Source: Phycisphaerae bacterium (GTDB lineage Bacteria > Planctomycetota > Phycisphaerae > UBA1845 > UTPLA1). From it: 16,555 nt of DNA. The notes below the pieces were generated by a model that made no database searches, was not told the DNA's origin, and worked only from the letters and a program-made list of their open reading frames with translations. Location: contig JAJDEC010000022.1 in NCBI GenBank assembly GCA_029259995.1, forward strand, positions 1-16,555, given 5' to 3'. Shown piece by piece: positions 1-6,815 of the stretch. How positions within the stretch are numbered: the first letter of the stretch is position 1; the number at the start of each line of letters is the position of its first letter. The position numbers were made by a program, and so were the translations under genes.

Positions 1-79
1 GAATGGATCGCTCGGTTGGAGCCCAGGGTACATAACTAATTAGTCGATAGAATCTTACAGGTAGGTGGCGGCGAGTCGG

Positions 80-121
80 GATGGGTTTCATCACACAAGG
101 CGAGTAGGAATGAGTCCCATC
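80..121. other. Long imperfect hairpin
   Basis: GATGGGTTTCAT (80-91) pairs with ATGAGTCCCATC (110-121). That gives 10 Watson-Crick pairs and one G-T pair out of 12, around an 18-base loop. No T-tract follows on either strand, so it does not look like a simple terminator. It lies in the gene-free left end and may be part of a structured RNA or leader. Confidence 0.4.
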
Positions 122-129
122 GCGGCATC

Positions 130-170
130 CGGAGAGGGAATCTGCATCGCGTTTCTCCGAGCCTGCGGAG
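130..170. other. Two mutually exclusive hairpins
   Basis: CGGAGA (130-135) can pair with TCTCCG (154-159). The same CTCCG (155-159) can instead pair with CGGAG (166-170) around a six-base loop. The two structures cannot form together, which is the layout of a switching leader. No known riboswitch consensus was recognised and no coding region starts directly after it, so function is unassigned. Confidence 0.35.
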
Positions 171-486
171 CGTATGACTCGACGCCAACTCACACGGATG
201 CGCGATACATCTCCGATAATTCGAATCGTCAAGTTTTTGACCTGATCGGGTGTTAACTACGTGAGTGTGACGCTATGATACCGCCGCAGTGCCGGCGCGG
301 TGCATTGCGTAGGTCTTTGTTGCGTAGGGACATGTGACAGGACTCAGTTTAGAAAACGTCCCACCGGTACGCATTGGTTTCAACCAGATTCACTTCCTGA
401 TTCATCCAGGGAATATTCGCGACTGGGTTTGCAAATCAGCAGTGCAGCCCGGCCTGCCGGTCTGGGATTGATAGACTGGAGACAGC

Positions 487-1161
487 GTGACGCACAACTC
501 GACTGAACCGGCCGTAGGCGATTCGGCCGTATTTTCGACGGATCTGGACACCAGCCGGGGCATGTCAGCCCAAGGCAACGGCCTTTTTCTCAAGAAGTTT
601 CTTCAGAAGGGGAGAGGCATCTCGGCGGCGACGCCAAGCAGCCGATTCCTGTCCGAAGCCGTCTGCGCGGCCGTGGACTTCAGCAGGCCAGGTACCATCG
701 TCGAAGTCGGCGCCGGCACCGGGGCGATCACGGAGGTCATCCTGGACCGCCTGAAGTCGCATCATCGATTCGTCATGTTGGAATTTGATCCCGATTTCTG
801 CGACATTCTTCGCCAGCGATTTCCAAGTGTCGATCTGATTGAAGGTGACGTCGGGGAAATCGAAGCCCCGTTGGCAAGCATGGGCATCACCAAAGTGGAC
901 TATGTACTGAGCGGCTTGCCGACACCCAATCTGCCGCCGCGATCACTGGCGAGGATGATGCGCTGGCTCCGTCGATCACTTGCGCCCGACGGTGTATTCT
1001 CACAGATTACTGTGATTCCACTCTATTATCGATCATTCTATAAGCAGCTGTTCGCCAATGTTCAGTACGAAATGGTGTGGCTGAACGCGCCTCCCGGCGG
1101 CGTCTATTATTGCAAGGCCCCGCGACGTCGCGTTCGTCGTACGCAACGCACAAGACGCTGA
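487..1161 (+). CDS. Phospholipid N-methyltransferase-like SAM-dependent methyltransferase
   Basis: A 224-residue class I SAM-dependent methyltransferase. Motif I, VEVGAGTGAIT, lies at residues 72-82 and the acidic strand-2 end, LEFDPDF, at about 98-104. The preceding segment GISAATPSSRFL (44-55) and the later SGLPTPNLPP (142-151) resemble the PmtA-type family that methylates phosphatidylethanolamine at the membrane; these replace the NPPY motif expected in rRNA dimethylases such as KsgA. The C-terminus ends in a very basic tail (about 211-224, mostly Arg), plausibly a membrane or nucleic-acid contact. The GTG start has GGAG at 478-481, five bases upstream. No partner gene is adjacent; downstream it converges on rpsU. 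The fold assignment is firm; the phospholipid substrate is inferred from motif resemblance. Confidence 0.75.
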   Translation: MTHNSTEPAVGDSAVFSTDLDTSRGMSAQGNGLFLKKFLQKGRGISAATPSSRFLSEAVCAAVDFSRPGTIVEVGAGTGAITEVILDRLKSHHRFVMLEFDPDFCDILRQRFPSVDLIEGDVGEIEAPLASMGITKVDYVLSGLPTPNLPPRSLARMMRWLRRSLAPDGVFSQITVIPLYYRSFYKQLFANVQYEMVWLNAPPGGVYYCKAPRRRVRRTQRTRR

Positions 1162-1338
1162 GTCTCGCGCATCCTCATTTTGATCCTGCTAAGCGGATGG
1201 TCAATTGCCTGACCATGTGGAATCCGCCGCGGCAGCCCAGAATATTTCTGCGCGCGAAAAAAGCCCGGCAAGCCCACATGGGCCATTGGCGGGAGGCTGA
1301 TCGATCTGAGAATCAGGTATTTTTGAGTCCAAAACTGG
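1162..1338. other. Convergent intergenic gap with hairpins
   Basis: This gap separates the methyltransferase and rpsU genes, which point at each other. It holds a perfect 7-bp inverted repeat, ATGGTCA (1197-1203) and TGACCAT (1210-1216), with a 6-base loop and no T-tract, 35 bases after the methyltransferase stop. It also holds a GC-rich hairpin next to an A/T run at 1257-1283. Transcription from both sides probably ends here. Confidence 0.45.
1257..1283 (-). terminator. Possible terminator of rpsU
   Basis: Read on the minus strand, GCCC-ATGT-GGGC (1283-1272) is followed by TTGCCGGGC and then six T (1262-1257). Either the short hairpin or a larger GCCC/GGGC pairing abuts the T run. The stem is short, so this is a moderate candidate. 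It lies about 55 bases past the rpsU stop. Confidence 0.35.
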
Positions 1339-1533
1339 CTAGCGGCCCAATTCGGAGGTCTTCTGGAGGCGGCGTTTGGCCTTTCGGAAGTTCCGTCGGT
1401 TTCGATCCGACGGTTTCTCGTAATAAGCCGTTCGCTTCATTTCGCGCAATACGCCTTCGCGCTCGCACATCTTCTTCAAGCGGCGCATCATGGCCTGCAC
1501 GGGTTCACCGGGACGGGGTTTCACCTTAATCAT
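1339..1533 (-). CDS. rpsU: 30S ribosomal protein bS21
   Basis: A 64-residue, strongly basic protein matching bS21, the small-subunit protein that sits near the anti-Shine-Dalgarno end of 16S rRNA and helps initiation. It shows the expected order: IKVKPRPGEPVQAMMRRLKK (residues 2-21), CEREGVLREMKR, YYEKPSDRNRR, then a Lys/Arg-rich tail. Its length is usual for the family. The ATG is preceded by AAAGGAGG (1553-1546), 12 bases upstream, a full anti-Shine-Dalgarno complement. It stands alone, divergent from the PEP/pyruvate-binding gene and convergent with the methyltransferase gene. Confidence 0.93.
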   Translation of the reverse strand: MIKVKPRPGEPVQAMMRRLKKMCEREGVLREMKRTAYYEKPSDRNRRNFRKAKRRLQKTSELGR

Positions 1534-1545
1534 ACAGCGTCAAGG

Positions 1546-1553
1546 CCTCCTTT
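1546..1553 (-). promoter_or_regulatory. Very strong ribosome binding site of rpsU
   Basis: AAAGGAGG on the minus strand, ending 12 bases before the ATG at 1533. It is the strongest Shine-Dalgarno match noticed in this window, where several genes have weak or no sites. The spacing is longer than the usual 5-9 bases. Confidence 0.7.
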
Positions 1554-1607
1554 CGAATTAACAAGCTACACGCATGGCCGAATGCTCTCGAGACAGCCAG
1601 TCCCGCA

Positions 1608-1636
1608 ACGATAGTCGACATTGGACGAATCGGCAA
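1608..1636 (-). promoter_or_regulatory. Candidate rpsU promoter
   Basis: On the minus strand, TTGCCG (1636-1631) and TATCGT (1613-1608) are separated by 17 bases. Each matches the sigma70 hexamers at four of six positions. It would give a leader of about 70 bases. The evidence is only spacing and partial consensus. Confidence 0.25.
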
Positions 1637-1861
1637 ATCGATCGAAGTAGAATTCCTTTGAAATTCCGCCCCGAGGACTGGTTTCTGTGGCCTGATCCAA
1701 GTCAAGCGGACAATGTCGCGGCAATTCATGGCGCGTGGGATTGCCGATCAGACGTCGCCTGCGACAATAGCAAGTCGCACGCGGGCCCAAAGTGGGCTGC
1801 GCCGGGACGCAGTCGAATCATTCGAAAACGGCCACGCTGCCGCCGGACGGCAACATAGATC

Positions 1862-4285
1862 ATGGATTCCGGACACGCCAACAACGAGTTGCCGAAACCT
1901 GACTCCGTCAGTGTTTCCCCGACTTCCGAGCGCCTGGAGGAGCACCTAACGCTTTATCCCCACCTTGCGGACCGCATCCTTCGACAGCTCCTTGTCGTGC
2001 TCCATGAACAGGGCAACATCACGATCGACCGAATCTATGACGAAGCACGCAGGCAGGCCGGCAACATCGATTCGGGGCGGACGACCGACGCCGACAATCC
2101 CAATGTCATGGCGGCGCCCCGGGGCGATCAGTCGGAACGAGACGTCGTCCAGAACATCACACGGCACTACGCCGCCGTGCAGCTCCGTCCCCAGGAAATC
2201 GACGAAATCGTCAACCTGACGCTCAAACGCGAAGAGGCCGACAAACTCCGGGCAATCGTGTCACTTCAATCGGTGTCCTTTCGACTGCTCGCCGATACGG
2301 TTCGTCGATTCTGCGCCCTGCCGGTGGGCGAAATGCAGCTGACCCCTGATGAGGCGACAGGAATTCGCGTCGGCCTGATTCGCCACTTGATTTCAGATCA
2401 GCTTGAGTTCATCGCCATTGCAAAAAAGTTCTTGCGCATTCGCGATTTTGAAGGGATCATCAACCGCACAATCGGAGCGGAGTCGGGCATGGGGCGTGTC
2501 GGCGGCAAGGCCGCAGGGATGTACCTCGCTGCAACCATCCTGGGGGCGTCTCGACATCAGTCCAATCGTCGATCGATTCCGGCAGAGGCGGCCAGGGATG
2601 ATGAGTCCTACACGCCGTCTGTGCCCGCAAGCGAATCTTACCCCGTATCGATTCCGGATTCCTACTACCTTCGTTCGGATGTCATCGAGGACTTTCTCGC
2701 GTTCAACGGACTGGGCGAGTACCAGAATCAAAAATACAAGTTGCCCGAGGAGATTCGAAACGAGTATCGCCTCATCAAGTCCGTGTTCAGAAATGCGGAT
2801 TTTCCCGCCGGAATCGTCGAGCAACTTCGTGAATTGCTTGAACGGCTCGGCGATTCACCATTGATCGTCAGATCCAGCAGCCTGCTCGAAGATCGATTCG
2901 GTACGGCCTTCAGCGGCAAGTACGCCAGCATCTTTGTTGCGAACCAGGGGCCCATCGAACATCGGCTGGAGGCCCTGCTCGGAGCGATCGCCGAGGTGTT
3001 CGCCAGTGCGCTCGGCCCCGATCCGTTGCAGTATCGCAAGGAACACGATCTCCTCGACTACGAAGAGGACATGGCCGTTCTGATTCAACGCGTGATCGGC
3101 AAGCGCTTCGGTCCCTACTTCGCCCCCGCGTTCGCCGGCGTGGCGTTCAGCCGAAATGAGTTTCGCTGGAGCCCGCGAATCCGCCGCGAAGACGGACTGA
3201 TGCGGATCGTCATGGGGCTGGGAACGCGAGCCGTCGATCGCGTGGCGGGCGAGTCCCCGAGGCTCGTGGCCCTCGGCGTGCCGACATTGCGGCATGAGTC
3301 AACGAATACCGAGATCATGTGCAATTCCCAGCGACAGGTCGACGTCATCAATGTCGAACGGAATTGCCTGGAGGCAATTCCGCTGCCCGATCTGCTGCAG
3401 CACGCAGCGGAATTCCCCATGCTCGATCGTTGCGTTTCGATCCGAAGAGAACGATTGCTTGTTCCGCCGATGGGAACATACATTGACGAACCGACGGAAA
3501 ACCTCTTCATCACATTCGACAAGCTGATGAGCGAAGGCATCTTCACGGAGCAACTTCGCGTGATCCTTCGTCGACTGGAGGAGGCCTACGGATATCCGGT
3601 CGACGTTGAGTTCGCTCACGACGGCGAAACCCTTTATCTCCTGCAATGCCGAACCCTCAGCCAGGGAACCGAATTCGAACCGCAGCCGATTCCGGAGAAC
3701 ATCCCCGGTGACAATATCGTGTTCTCGGCCACGCGATTTGTTCGATCCGGTCGCCTGGATGGCGTCGAGTACATCATCTACGTTGACCCGAGAGACTACG
3801 ACGAAATCGGCACGCGCGAGGACCGCATTGAGGTTGCAAGAGTCATCGGCCGCCTGAATCATGCCCTGACGAATGAGCGATTTATTCTCATTGGCCCCGG
3901 CCGATGGGGAAGCAACGACATGCGATTGGGGATTCCGGTTACCTACGCGGATATCAATCGATCATCGATGCTGATCGAAGTTGCACGGGAACGAGATGGA
4001 TACGTGCCGGAAGTGTCGTACGGAACCCATTTCTTCCAGGACCTGGTCGAAGCCAAGATCCTGTACCTGCCGCTCTATCCGGATGACGCGGCAAATCAAT
4101 TCAATGATCACCTGTTTGCGGATGCCGAAAATCGGTTGACGCAAATCGTGCCGTCTGCAGAAGCCTTCAAGGACATCATTCGCGTGGTGCATCTGCCCTC
4201 AGCCACCGGTGGCCGACGTGTATGCGTCTTGATGAATGGCGAGTCGGATCGCGCCGTCGCGTTCCTGACGGACGAAAACGACTGA
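1862..4285 (+). CDS. PEP/pyruvate-binding (PPDK_N-like ATP-grasp) protein without phosphohistidine domain
   Basis: An 807-residue, apparently cytoplasmic protein. After a helical N-terminal region (about 1-200) comes an ATP-grasp module like the N-terminal half of PEP synthase and pyruvate phosphate dikinase. It has GRVGGKAAGM (211-220), PLIVRSSSLLEDRFG (333-347) with the nucleotide-contacting VRSS arginine R337, a GVAFSRNEF strand, and the closing motif VEFAHDGETLYLLQCR (about 582-597). Full-length family members continue with a phosphohistidine swivel domain (TxGGxxSHxA) and a PEP-binding TIM barrel. Neither is present. Instead a C-terminal domain (about 620-807) carries GPGRWGSNDMRLGIPV (from about 677) and YGTHFFQDLVEAKILYLPLY, a pattern I recall from uncharacterised PEP/pyruvate-binding proteins of other bacteria. 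The reaction is unknown; ATP-dependent phosphotransfer or nucleotide sensing is inference. The ATG has no clear Shine-Dalgarno. Confidence 0.8.
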   Translation: MDSGHANNELPKPDSVSVSPTSERLEEHLTLYPHLADRILRQLLVVLHEQGNITIDRIYDEARRQAGNIDSGRTTDADNPNVMAAPRGDQSERDVVQNITRHYAAVQLRPQEIDEIVNLTLKREEADKLRAIVSLQSVSFRLLADTVRRFCALPVGEMQLTPDEATGIRVGLIRHLISDQLEFIAIAKKFLRIRDFEGIINRTIGAESGMGRVGGKAAGMYLAATILGASRHQSNRRSIPAEAARDDESYTPSVPASESYPVSIPDSYYLRSDVIEDFLAFNGLGEYQNQKYKLPEEIRNEYRLIKSVFRNADFPAGIVEQLRELLERLGDSPLIVRSSSLLEDRFGTAFSGKYASIFVANQGPIEHRLEALLGAIAEVFASALGPDPLQYRKEHDLLDYEEDMAVLIQRVIGKRFGPYFAPAFAGVAFSRNEFRWSPRIRREDGLMRIVMGLGTRAVDRVAGESPRLVALGVPTLRHESTNTEIMCNSQRQVDVINVERNCLEAIPLPDLLQHAAEFPMLDRCVSIRRERLLVPPMGTYIDEPTENLFITFDKLMSEGIFTEQLRVILRRLEEAYGYPVDVEFAHDGETLYLLQCRTLSQGTEFEPQPIPENIPGDNIVFSATRFVRSGRLDGVEYIIYVDPRDYDEIGTREDRIEVARVIGRLNHALTNERFILIGPGRWGSNDMRLGIPVTYADINRSSMLIEVARERDGYVPEVSYGTHFFQDLVEAKILYLPLYPDDAANQFNDHLFADAENRLTQIVPSAEAFKDIIRVVHLPSATGGRRVCVLMNGESDRAVAFLTDEND

Positions 4286-4290
4286 AGTGT

Positions 4291-4305
4291 CGTCGTGAGG
4301 CGACG
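4291..4305. terminator. Weak hairpin in convergent gap
   Basis: CGTCG-TGAGG-CGACG, a 5-bp stem six bases after the stop of the PEP/pyruvate-binding gene and inside the 69-base gap to the convergent dockerin-tailed gene. No T-tract follows on either strand, so a terminator role is only possible. Confidence 0.3.
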
Positions 4306-4354
4306 GTTTACGGGCTTCGTCGAAAGCAGTTTTGCACCATCGTCCGCGCGTCAG

Positions 4355-5770
4355 TCAGGGAACCAACGCATCGATAAACAACGGCAAGTCGATTGAGTCG
4401 TTGACGAGATTGACGTTCATGTCGCCGCGCAGCTTTGCGTCCGGTGTTGCCGAACCTGGGTTGAGAACGAGCTCAATGAACAACGGAATGTCAGGAAGGT
4501 CGACCGTGCCGTTCGCATCCATGTCGCCGAGGACGAATGGTGCAACAAAGTCGTCAGGCACTTTGCCGGCAAGTGTGAACGACGAAGGCGAACCCGGGCG
4601 AAAGAGGCCGACCGTGATGGTACCAGGGACTGGTGGACTGTTGGCTCTGAATCTGAAGTTGTAGAGCGTGCCCCAGCGAAGTGCATTGGCGTTCTCGCTC
4701 GTCGCAAATGGCACGGATGCCCAGGAAACCTCGGTTGCGCTGACCGACGGAGTCCAATCGGCTCCTGAATACGTCGTGCCAAACGGGATGCCGTCCCCGC
4801 TGTGGTAATCAACGTCGTGGAACCCGGTGTTCGTCACCGTCACATCGGCGCCGATAGGAATTGATATCGACCCGGCCGAACGATGCGAATCCTGGTTGTA
4901 CAGCGCGTATTCATATTCATACTCGCCGTTCCCAAGATCGCTTGCGTTGGATGCGAGCATGAAAATGCCGTCTGACGACACGGTCAGCGTTTCAAGCTCA
5001 ACCCCGGGATCGCTTGCACTCCACGCCTCGATGGCCGACTGCTCGCGAAAAGTACTGCCGGTCATCGTCAACACGAAAACGCCGGGTGACGATTCCGAGA
5101 CGAGCACCTGACGATAGGAAACATTGTTGTGATTCATACCGGCGGCCGTATCGTCCTGCGTGACGTACTGCCCCTCGAGATAATACAAAGCCCCCGGGTT
5201 CAGCGCCGGATCGATATCCACGTCGTGGACCTGAAGCCGCTTGTAGATGGTGTTGCCGCTTTGGCCGGATGTGAGGAATGGTACGCCAAACGCGCCGGTA
5301 ACGACATTGATTTCAGATCGCGGCCCGAGTCGTGGCTGGTTACCGTTGAGATTGGCCCCGTAAGGATCTGAACATCCCGGGAAAAGAAATTTTCCCCAGT
5401 CCGGATGGTTCTGAGGCGGGGCGGTACAACCCCCTGGATCACAAAGGGAATCGTCAAGGGCCAGAAAACCATGTTTGACCCAGGAGAGGCCGATCTGCTC
5501 AATGCGGCCATCCATCAGACGATAGAGTTGCATCCCGATCACTGGATGGTTATTCGACCCGATGTCCCATGAAACCGGGTCCGTACCCAAATTGCATGAA
5601 ATCGTACCGACGGAATACGCAGTTATCGGATCGCCGGCACTGAGCTTGCCCCATCGCCTCACGTTATCGAAACTGAAGTTCTCGCCGAACAATTCCGCGA
5701 CGATCACGTCGGGGGCTGCCATGACGGGTGTCGCACAAAGCGCGATGATACCCAATAAACGAAAAAACAA
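4355..5770 (-). CDS. Secreted protein with C-terminal dockerin-like repeat pair
   Basis: A 471-residue exported protein. The open frame extends to 5878, but I place the start at TTG 5770. There AAGGAG lies 8 bases upstream, a signal peptide (MFFRLLGIIALCATPVMA, then APDV) begins immediately, and the longer version would start inside the promoter. The body is beta-rich and unassigned. It contains SVGTISCNLG, NHPVIGMQLYRLMDGRIEQI, SWVKHGFLAL, a Cys-containing CDPGGC and GCSDPYG, then LGPRSEIN, a pattern I recall from other planctomycete secreted proteins of unknown function. The C-terminus has two EF-hand-like 12-residue loops beginning at D416 (DMDANGTVDLPD) and D450 (DMNVNLVNDSID), each followed by a short helix, as in type I dockerins. 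No cohesin is nearby. Function unknown; surface or extracellular location inferred. Confidence 0.78.
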   Translation of the reverse strand: MFFRLLGIIALCATPVMAAPDVIVAELFGENFSFDNVRRWGKLSAGDPITAYSVGTISCNLGTDPVSWDIGSNNHPVIGMQLYRLMDGRIEQIGLSWVKHGFLALDDSLCDPGGCTAPPQNHPDWGKFLFPGCSDPYGANLNGNQPRLGPRSEINVVTGAFGVPFLTSGQSGNTIYKRLQVHDVDIDPALNPGALYYLEGQYVTQDDTAAGMNHNNVSYRQVLVSESSPGVFVLTMTGSTFREQSAIEAWSASDPGVELETLTVSSDGIFMLASNASDLGNGEYEYEYALYNQDSHRSAGSISIPIGADVTVTNTGFHDVDYHSGDGIPFGTTYSGADWTPSVSATEVSWASVPFATSENANALRWGTLYNFRFRANSPPVPGTITVGLFRPGSPSSFTLAGKVPDDFVAPFVLGDMDANGTVDLPDIPLFIELVLNPGSATPDAKLRGDMNVNLVNDSIDLPLFIDALVP

Positions 5771-5839
5771 GGATCCCGCTCCTTCCCACCTAGGACGTTG
5801 CCCGACGCCGATTTCTACGCCGTCGGGGGCAGAGTTGCA

Positions 5840-5856
5840 CTTATCTGAATGATAAG
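5840..5856. promoter_or_regulatory. Inverted repeat over a -10 element
   Basis: CTTATC (5840-5845) and GATAAG (5851-5856) form a perfect 6-bp dyad around five bases. It overlaps the proposed -10 and start site of the minus-strand gene, the classic position of a repressor operator. It could equally be a leader-end hairpin. Confidence 0.4.
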
Positions 5857-5878
5857 CCCAAGTCAGGCCGGGTATCAA
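5849..5878 (-). promoter_or_regulatory. Sigma70-like promoter of the dockerin-tailed gene
   Basis: On the minus strand, TTGATA (5878-5873) and TATCAT (5854-5849) are separated by 18 bases, each matching five of six consensus positions. The start of transcription would fall near 5842, giving a leader of about 70 bases to the TTG at 5770. An inverted repeat (5840-5856) covers the -10 element. Confidence 0.5.
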
Positions 5879-5887
5879 GGAAATTGG

Positions 5888-5924
5888 CGATTCTCGGGGT
5901 CATGAGAAAATCTAACGAGAATTG
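5888..5924. promoter_or_regulatory. Inverted repeat in divergent control region
   Basis: ATTCTCG (5890-5896) and CGAGAAT (5916-5922) are a perfect 7-bp dyad around 19 bases; allowing one G-T pair the arms extend to nine (5888-5896 and 5916-5924). It lies between the divergent dockerin-tailed and PEP-CTERM genes and is a candidate binding site or hairpin. Confidence 0.4.
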
Positions 5925-5940
5925 TCTTGATTCGTTGGTC

Positions 5941-5979
5941 CGAAATCTGTAGCCTGCACGTAAGAAGAAGCAGATTTCG
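5941..5979. promoter_or_regulatory. 9-bp inverted repeat upstream of PEP-CTERM gene
   Basis: CGAAATCTG (5941-5949) and CAGATTTCG (5971-5979) are perfect inverted repeats around a 21-base spacer, centred about 100 bases before the PEP-CTERM gene at 6060. Arm length and spacing resemble the repeat at 5888-5924. It may be an operator, or a hairpin in the 5' leader. Confidence 0.45.
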
Positions 5980-6038
5980 CGCTGAATCAATCGATCCACG
6001 CGACTAACCACTCAGCGATCAAGCTAACAGTGTCGCTC

Positions 6039-6050
6039 AGTGAGGAGAGG
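6039..6050 (+). promoter_or_regulatory. Shared leader/RBS element, copy 1
   Basis: AGTGAGGAGAGG, identical over 12 bases to the sequence before the next PEP-CTERM gene (6921-6932). It contains the Shine-Dalgarno GGAGAGG, nine bases before the ATG at 6060, and is preceded by CTC, so part can fold back on itself. It decides the ATG start over a GTG at 6030. Confidence 0.5.
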
Positions 6051-6059
6051 GTAGAAAGA

Positions 6060-6815
6060 ATGCAACACCGACGCACAGGTCTCATTGCCGTTTGCGTATT
6101 ACTGGCTTCAACGAACTTCGCACTTTCCGCCGCATGGCAATTTGATGCCAGCGGAAGGAACAGTCGATTCAGTTGGTCCTCCGTACATGGAACGAATCCG
6201 ACACTTCTCGGTCAGGTTGACGGTCCATGGATGGGTTCCCCCATCGTGACGACGGACGGCGTGTTTTTTAACAGCTCGCATGCCGCCGACCCGATGAACT
6301 TCGTTGTCGATAGCAACAATCCCCAGAAACAAGCCGACGAACGATGGGTCATCTCCACCGTAGCCAAGCCGCCGATCAATGCTGGTGGCGCTGTCGGTGT
6401 TGATGGTTCGCTTCCGCTGGGTGCACCGAATCTCGAATTCGTTCGCGTCGTCGAAACCGGAACCTACGTTTCAGATAATCCCCTGGCGGATTTCACCCGG
6501 AATCAATCTGTATTCGTCACGATCTTCGATCCATTTGGCTTCGCGCCCACGCAGGGATTGGACATCACGTTCAATCCGGATGGCACGTGGATCGCGGTCA
6601 CGGAAGTCGATCTACTCGCCGCGACGTTCGGTCAGGGTGCCAAGACGATTCAGATAGACTTGACCAACATTCTCAATATTGCGACCACGGCCCCGTCGAC
6701 GGCGTCAATTACAAAGACATCGTCATTGATCATTATTCCCGAGCCCGCGTCGGCGATGTTCGCGATTGTCTGTGCTTCGTTCGTGGTTTGCCGACGACGG
6801 CGCCACGCTAATTGA
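6060..6815 (+). CDS. PEP-CTERM sorting domain protein
   Basis: A 251-residue exported protein of unknown body function. The ATG at 6060 is chosen over an in-frame GTG at 6030 because GGAGAGG lies nine bases upstream and the signal peptide (MQHRRTGLIAVCVLLASTNF, then ALSA) starts there. The mature part is beta-rich, with Gly/Asn/Asp-rich loops and no recognised enzyme motif. The C-terminus has the tripartite PEP-CTERM signal: I-PEP at about 226-229, a hydrophobic helix, then a CRRRRHAN basic end. In characterised systems exosortase recognises this signal and delivers the protein to the cell surface or matrix; no exosortase gene is in this window. The next gene is also PEP-CTERM, 122 bases downstream with an almost identical leader, suggesting co-regulation. 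Confidence 0.8.
   Translation: MQHRRTGLIAVCVLLASTNFALSAAWQFDASGRNSRFSWSSVHGTNPTLLGQVDGPWMGSPIVTTDGVFFNSSHAADPMNFVVDSNNPQKQADERWVISTVAKPPINAGGAVGVDGSLPLGAPNLEFVRVVETGTYVSDNPLADFTRNQSVFVTIFDPFGFAPTQGLDITFNPDGTWIAVTEVDLLAATFGQGAKTIQIDLTNILNIATTAPSTASITKTSSLIIIPEPASAMFAIVCASFVVCRRRRHAN

Larger units (their letters stand above)
1..486. other. Gene-free stretch with several hairpins
   Basis: No convincing coding region is seen on either strand. Short open frames here lack recognisable protein character and good ribosome binding sites. All three forward frames entering from the left edge hit a stop within about 42 bases, so at most the last few codons of an upstream gene lie here. The stretch contains hairpins at 80-121, 130-159, 155-170 and 280-301, and a 9-base direct repeat (TTGCGTAGG at 305-313 and 320-328). 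It could be a long leader of the methyltransferase gene, a structured RNA, or simply an intergenic remnant. Confidence 0.5.
1534..1861. other. Divergent intergenic region rpsU / PEP-binding gene
   Basis: These 328 bases separate two divergent genes and should hold both promoters. A candidate minus-strand promoter is at 1608-1636. On the plus strand only a weak TTGCCG (about 1750) with a GACAAT-like hexamer 16 bases later is visible, and there is no clear ribosome binding site before the ATG at 1862. The small open frames here have no recognisable protein character. Confidence 0.5.

Noticed and set aside
305..328. Direct repeat TTGCGTAGG as a CRISPR or tandem array
   Set aside because: Only two 9-base copies; no further units or spacers. 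Kept only as a note on the gene-free region.
65..506. Small open frames at the left end (63 and 68 codons)
   Set aside because: No ribosome binding site or recognisable sequence; they lie over hairpins, and the second overlaps the methyltransferase start.
487..1161. Methyltransferase as KsgA (16S rRNA dimethyladenosine transferase)
   Set aside because: Motif I is similar, but the NPPY-type motif IV and C-terminal helical domain are absent; SGLPTPNLPP fits the phospholipid group better.
1574..1949. Small plus- and minus-strand frames upstream of the PEP/pyruvate-binding gene
   Set aside because: Arg/Ser-rich translations typical of noncoding GC-rich DNA, with no start signals.
1862..4285. 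Annotation as phosphoenolpyruvate synthase (ppsA) or ppdK
   Set aside because: No phosphohistidine motif and no PEP-binding barrel follow the ATP-grasp region, so the full reaction is not supported.
5881..6038. Sigma54-type promoter for the PEP-CTERM genes
   Set aside because: PEP-CTERM genes are often under PrsR/sigma54 control, so I searched for GG-N10-GC type elements but saw no convincing match here or at 6816-6937.
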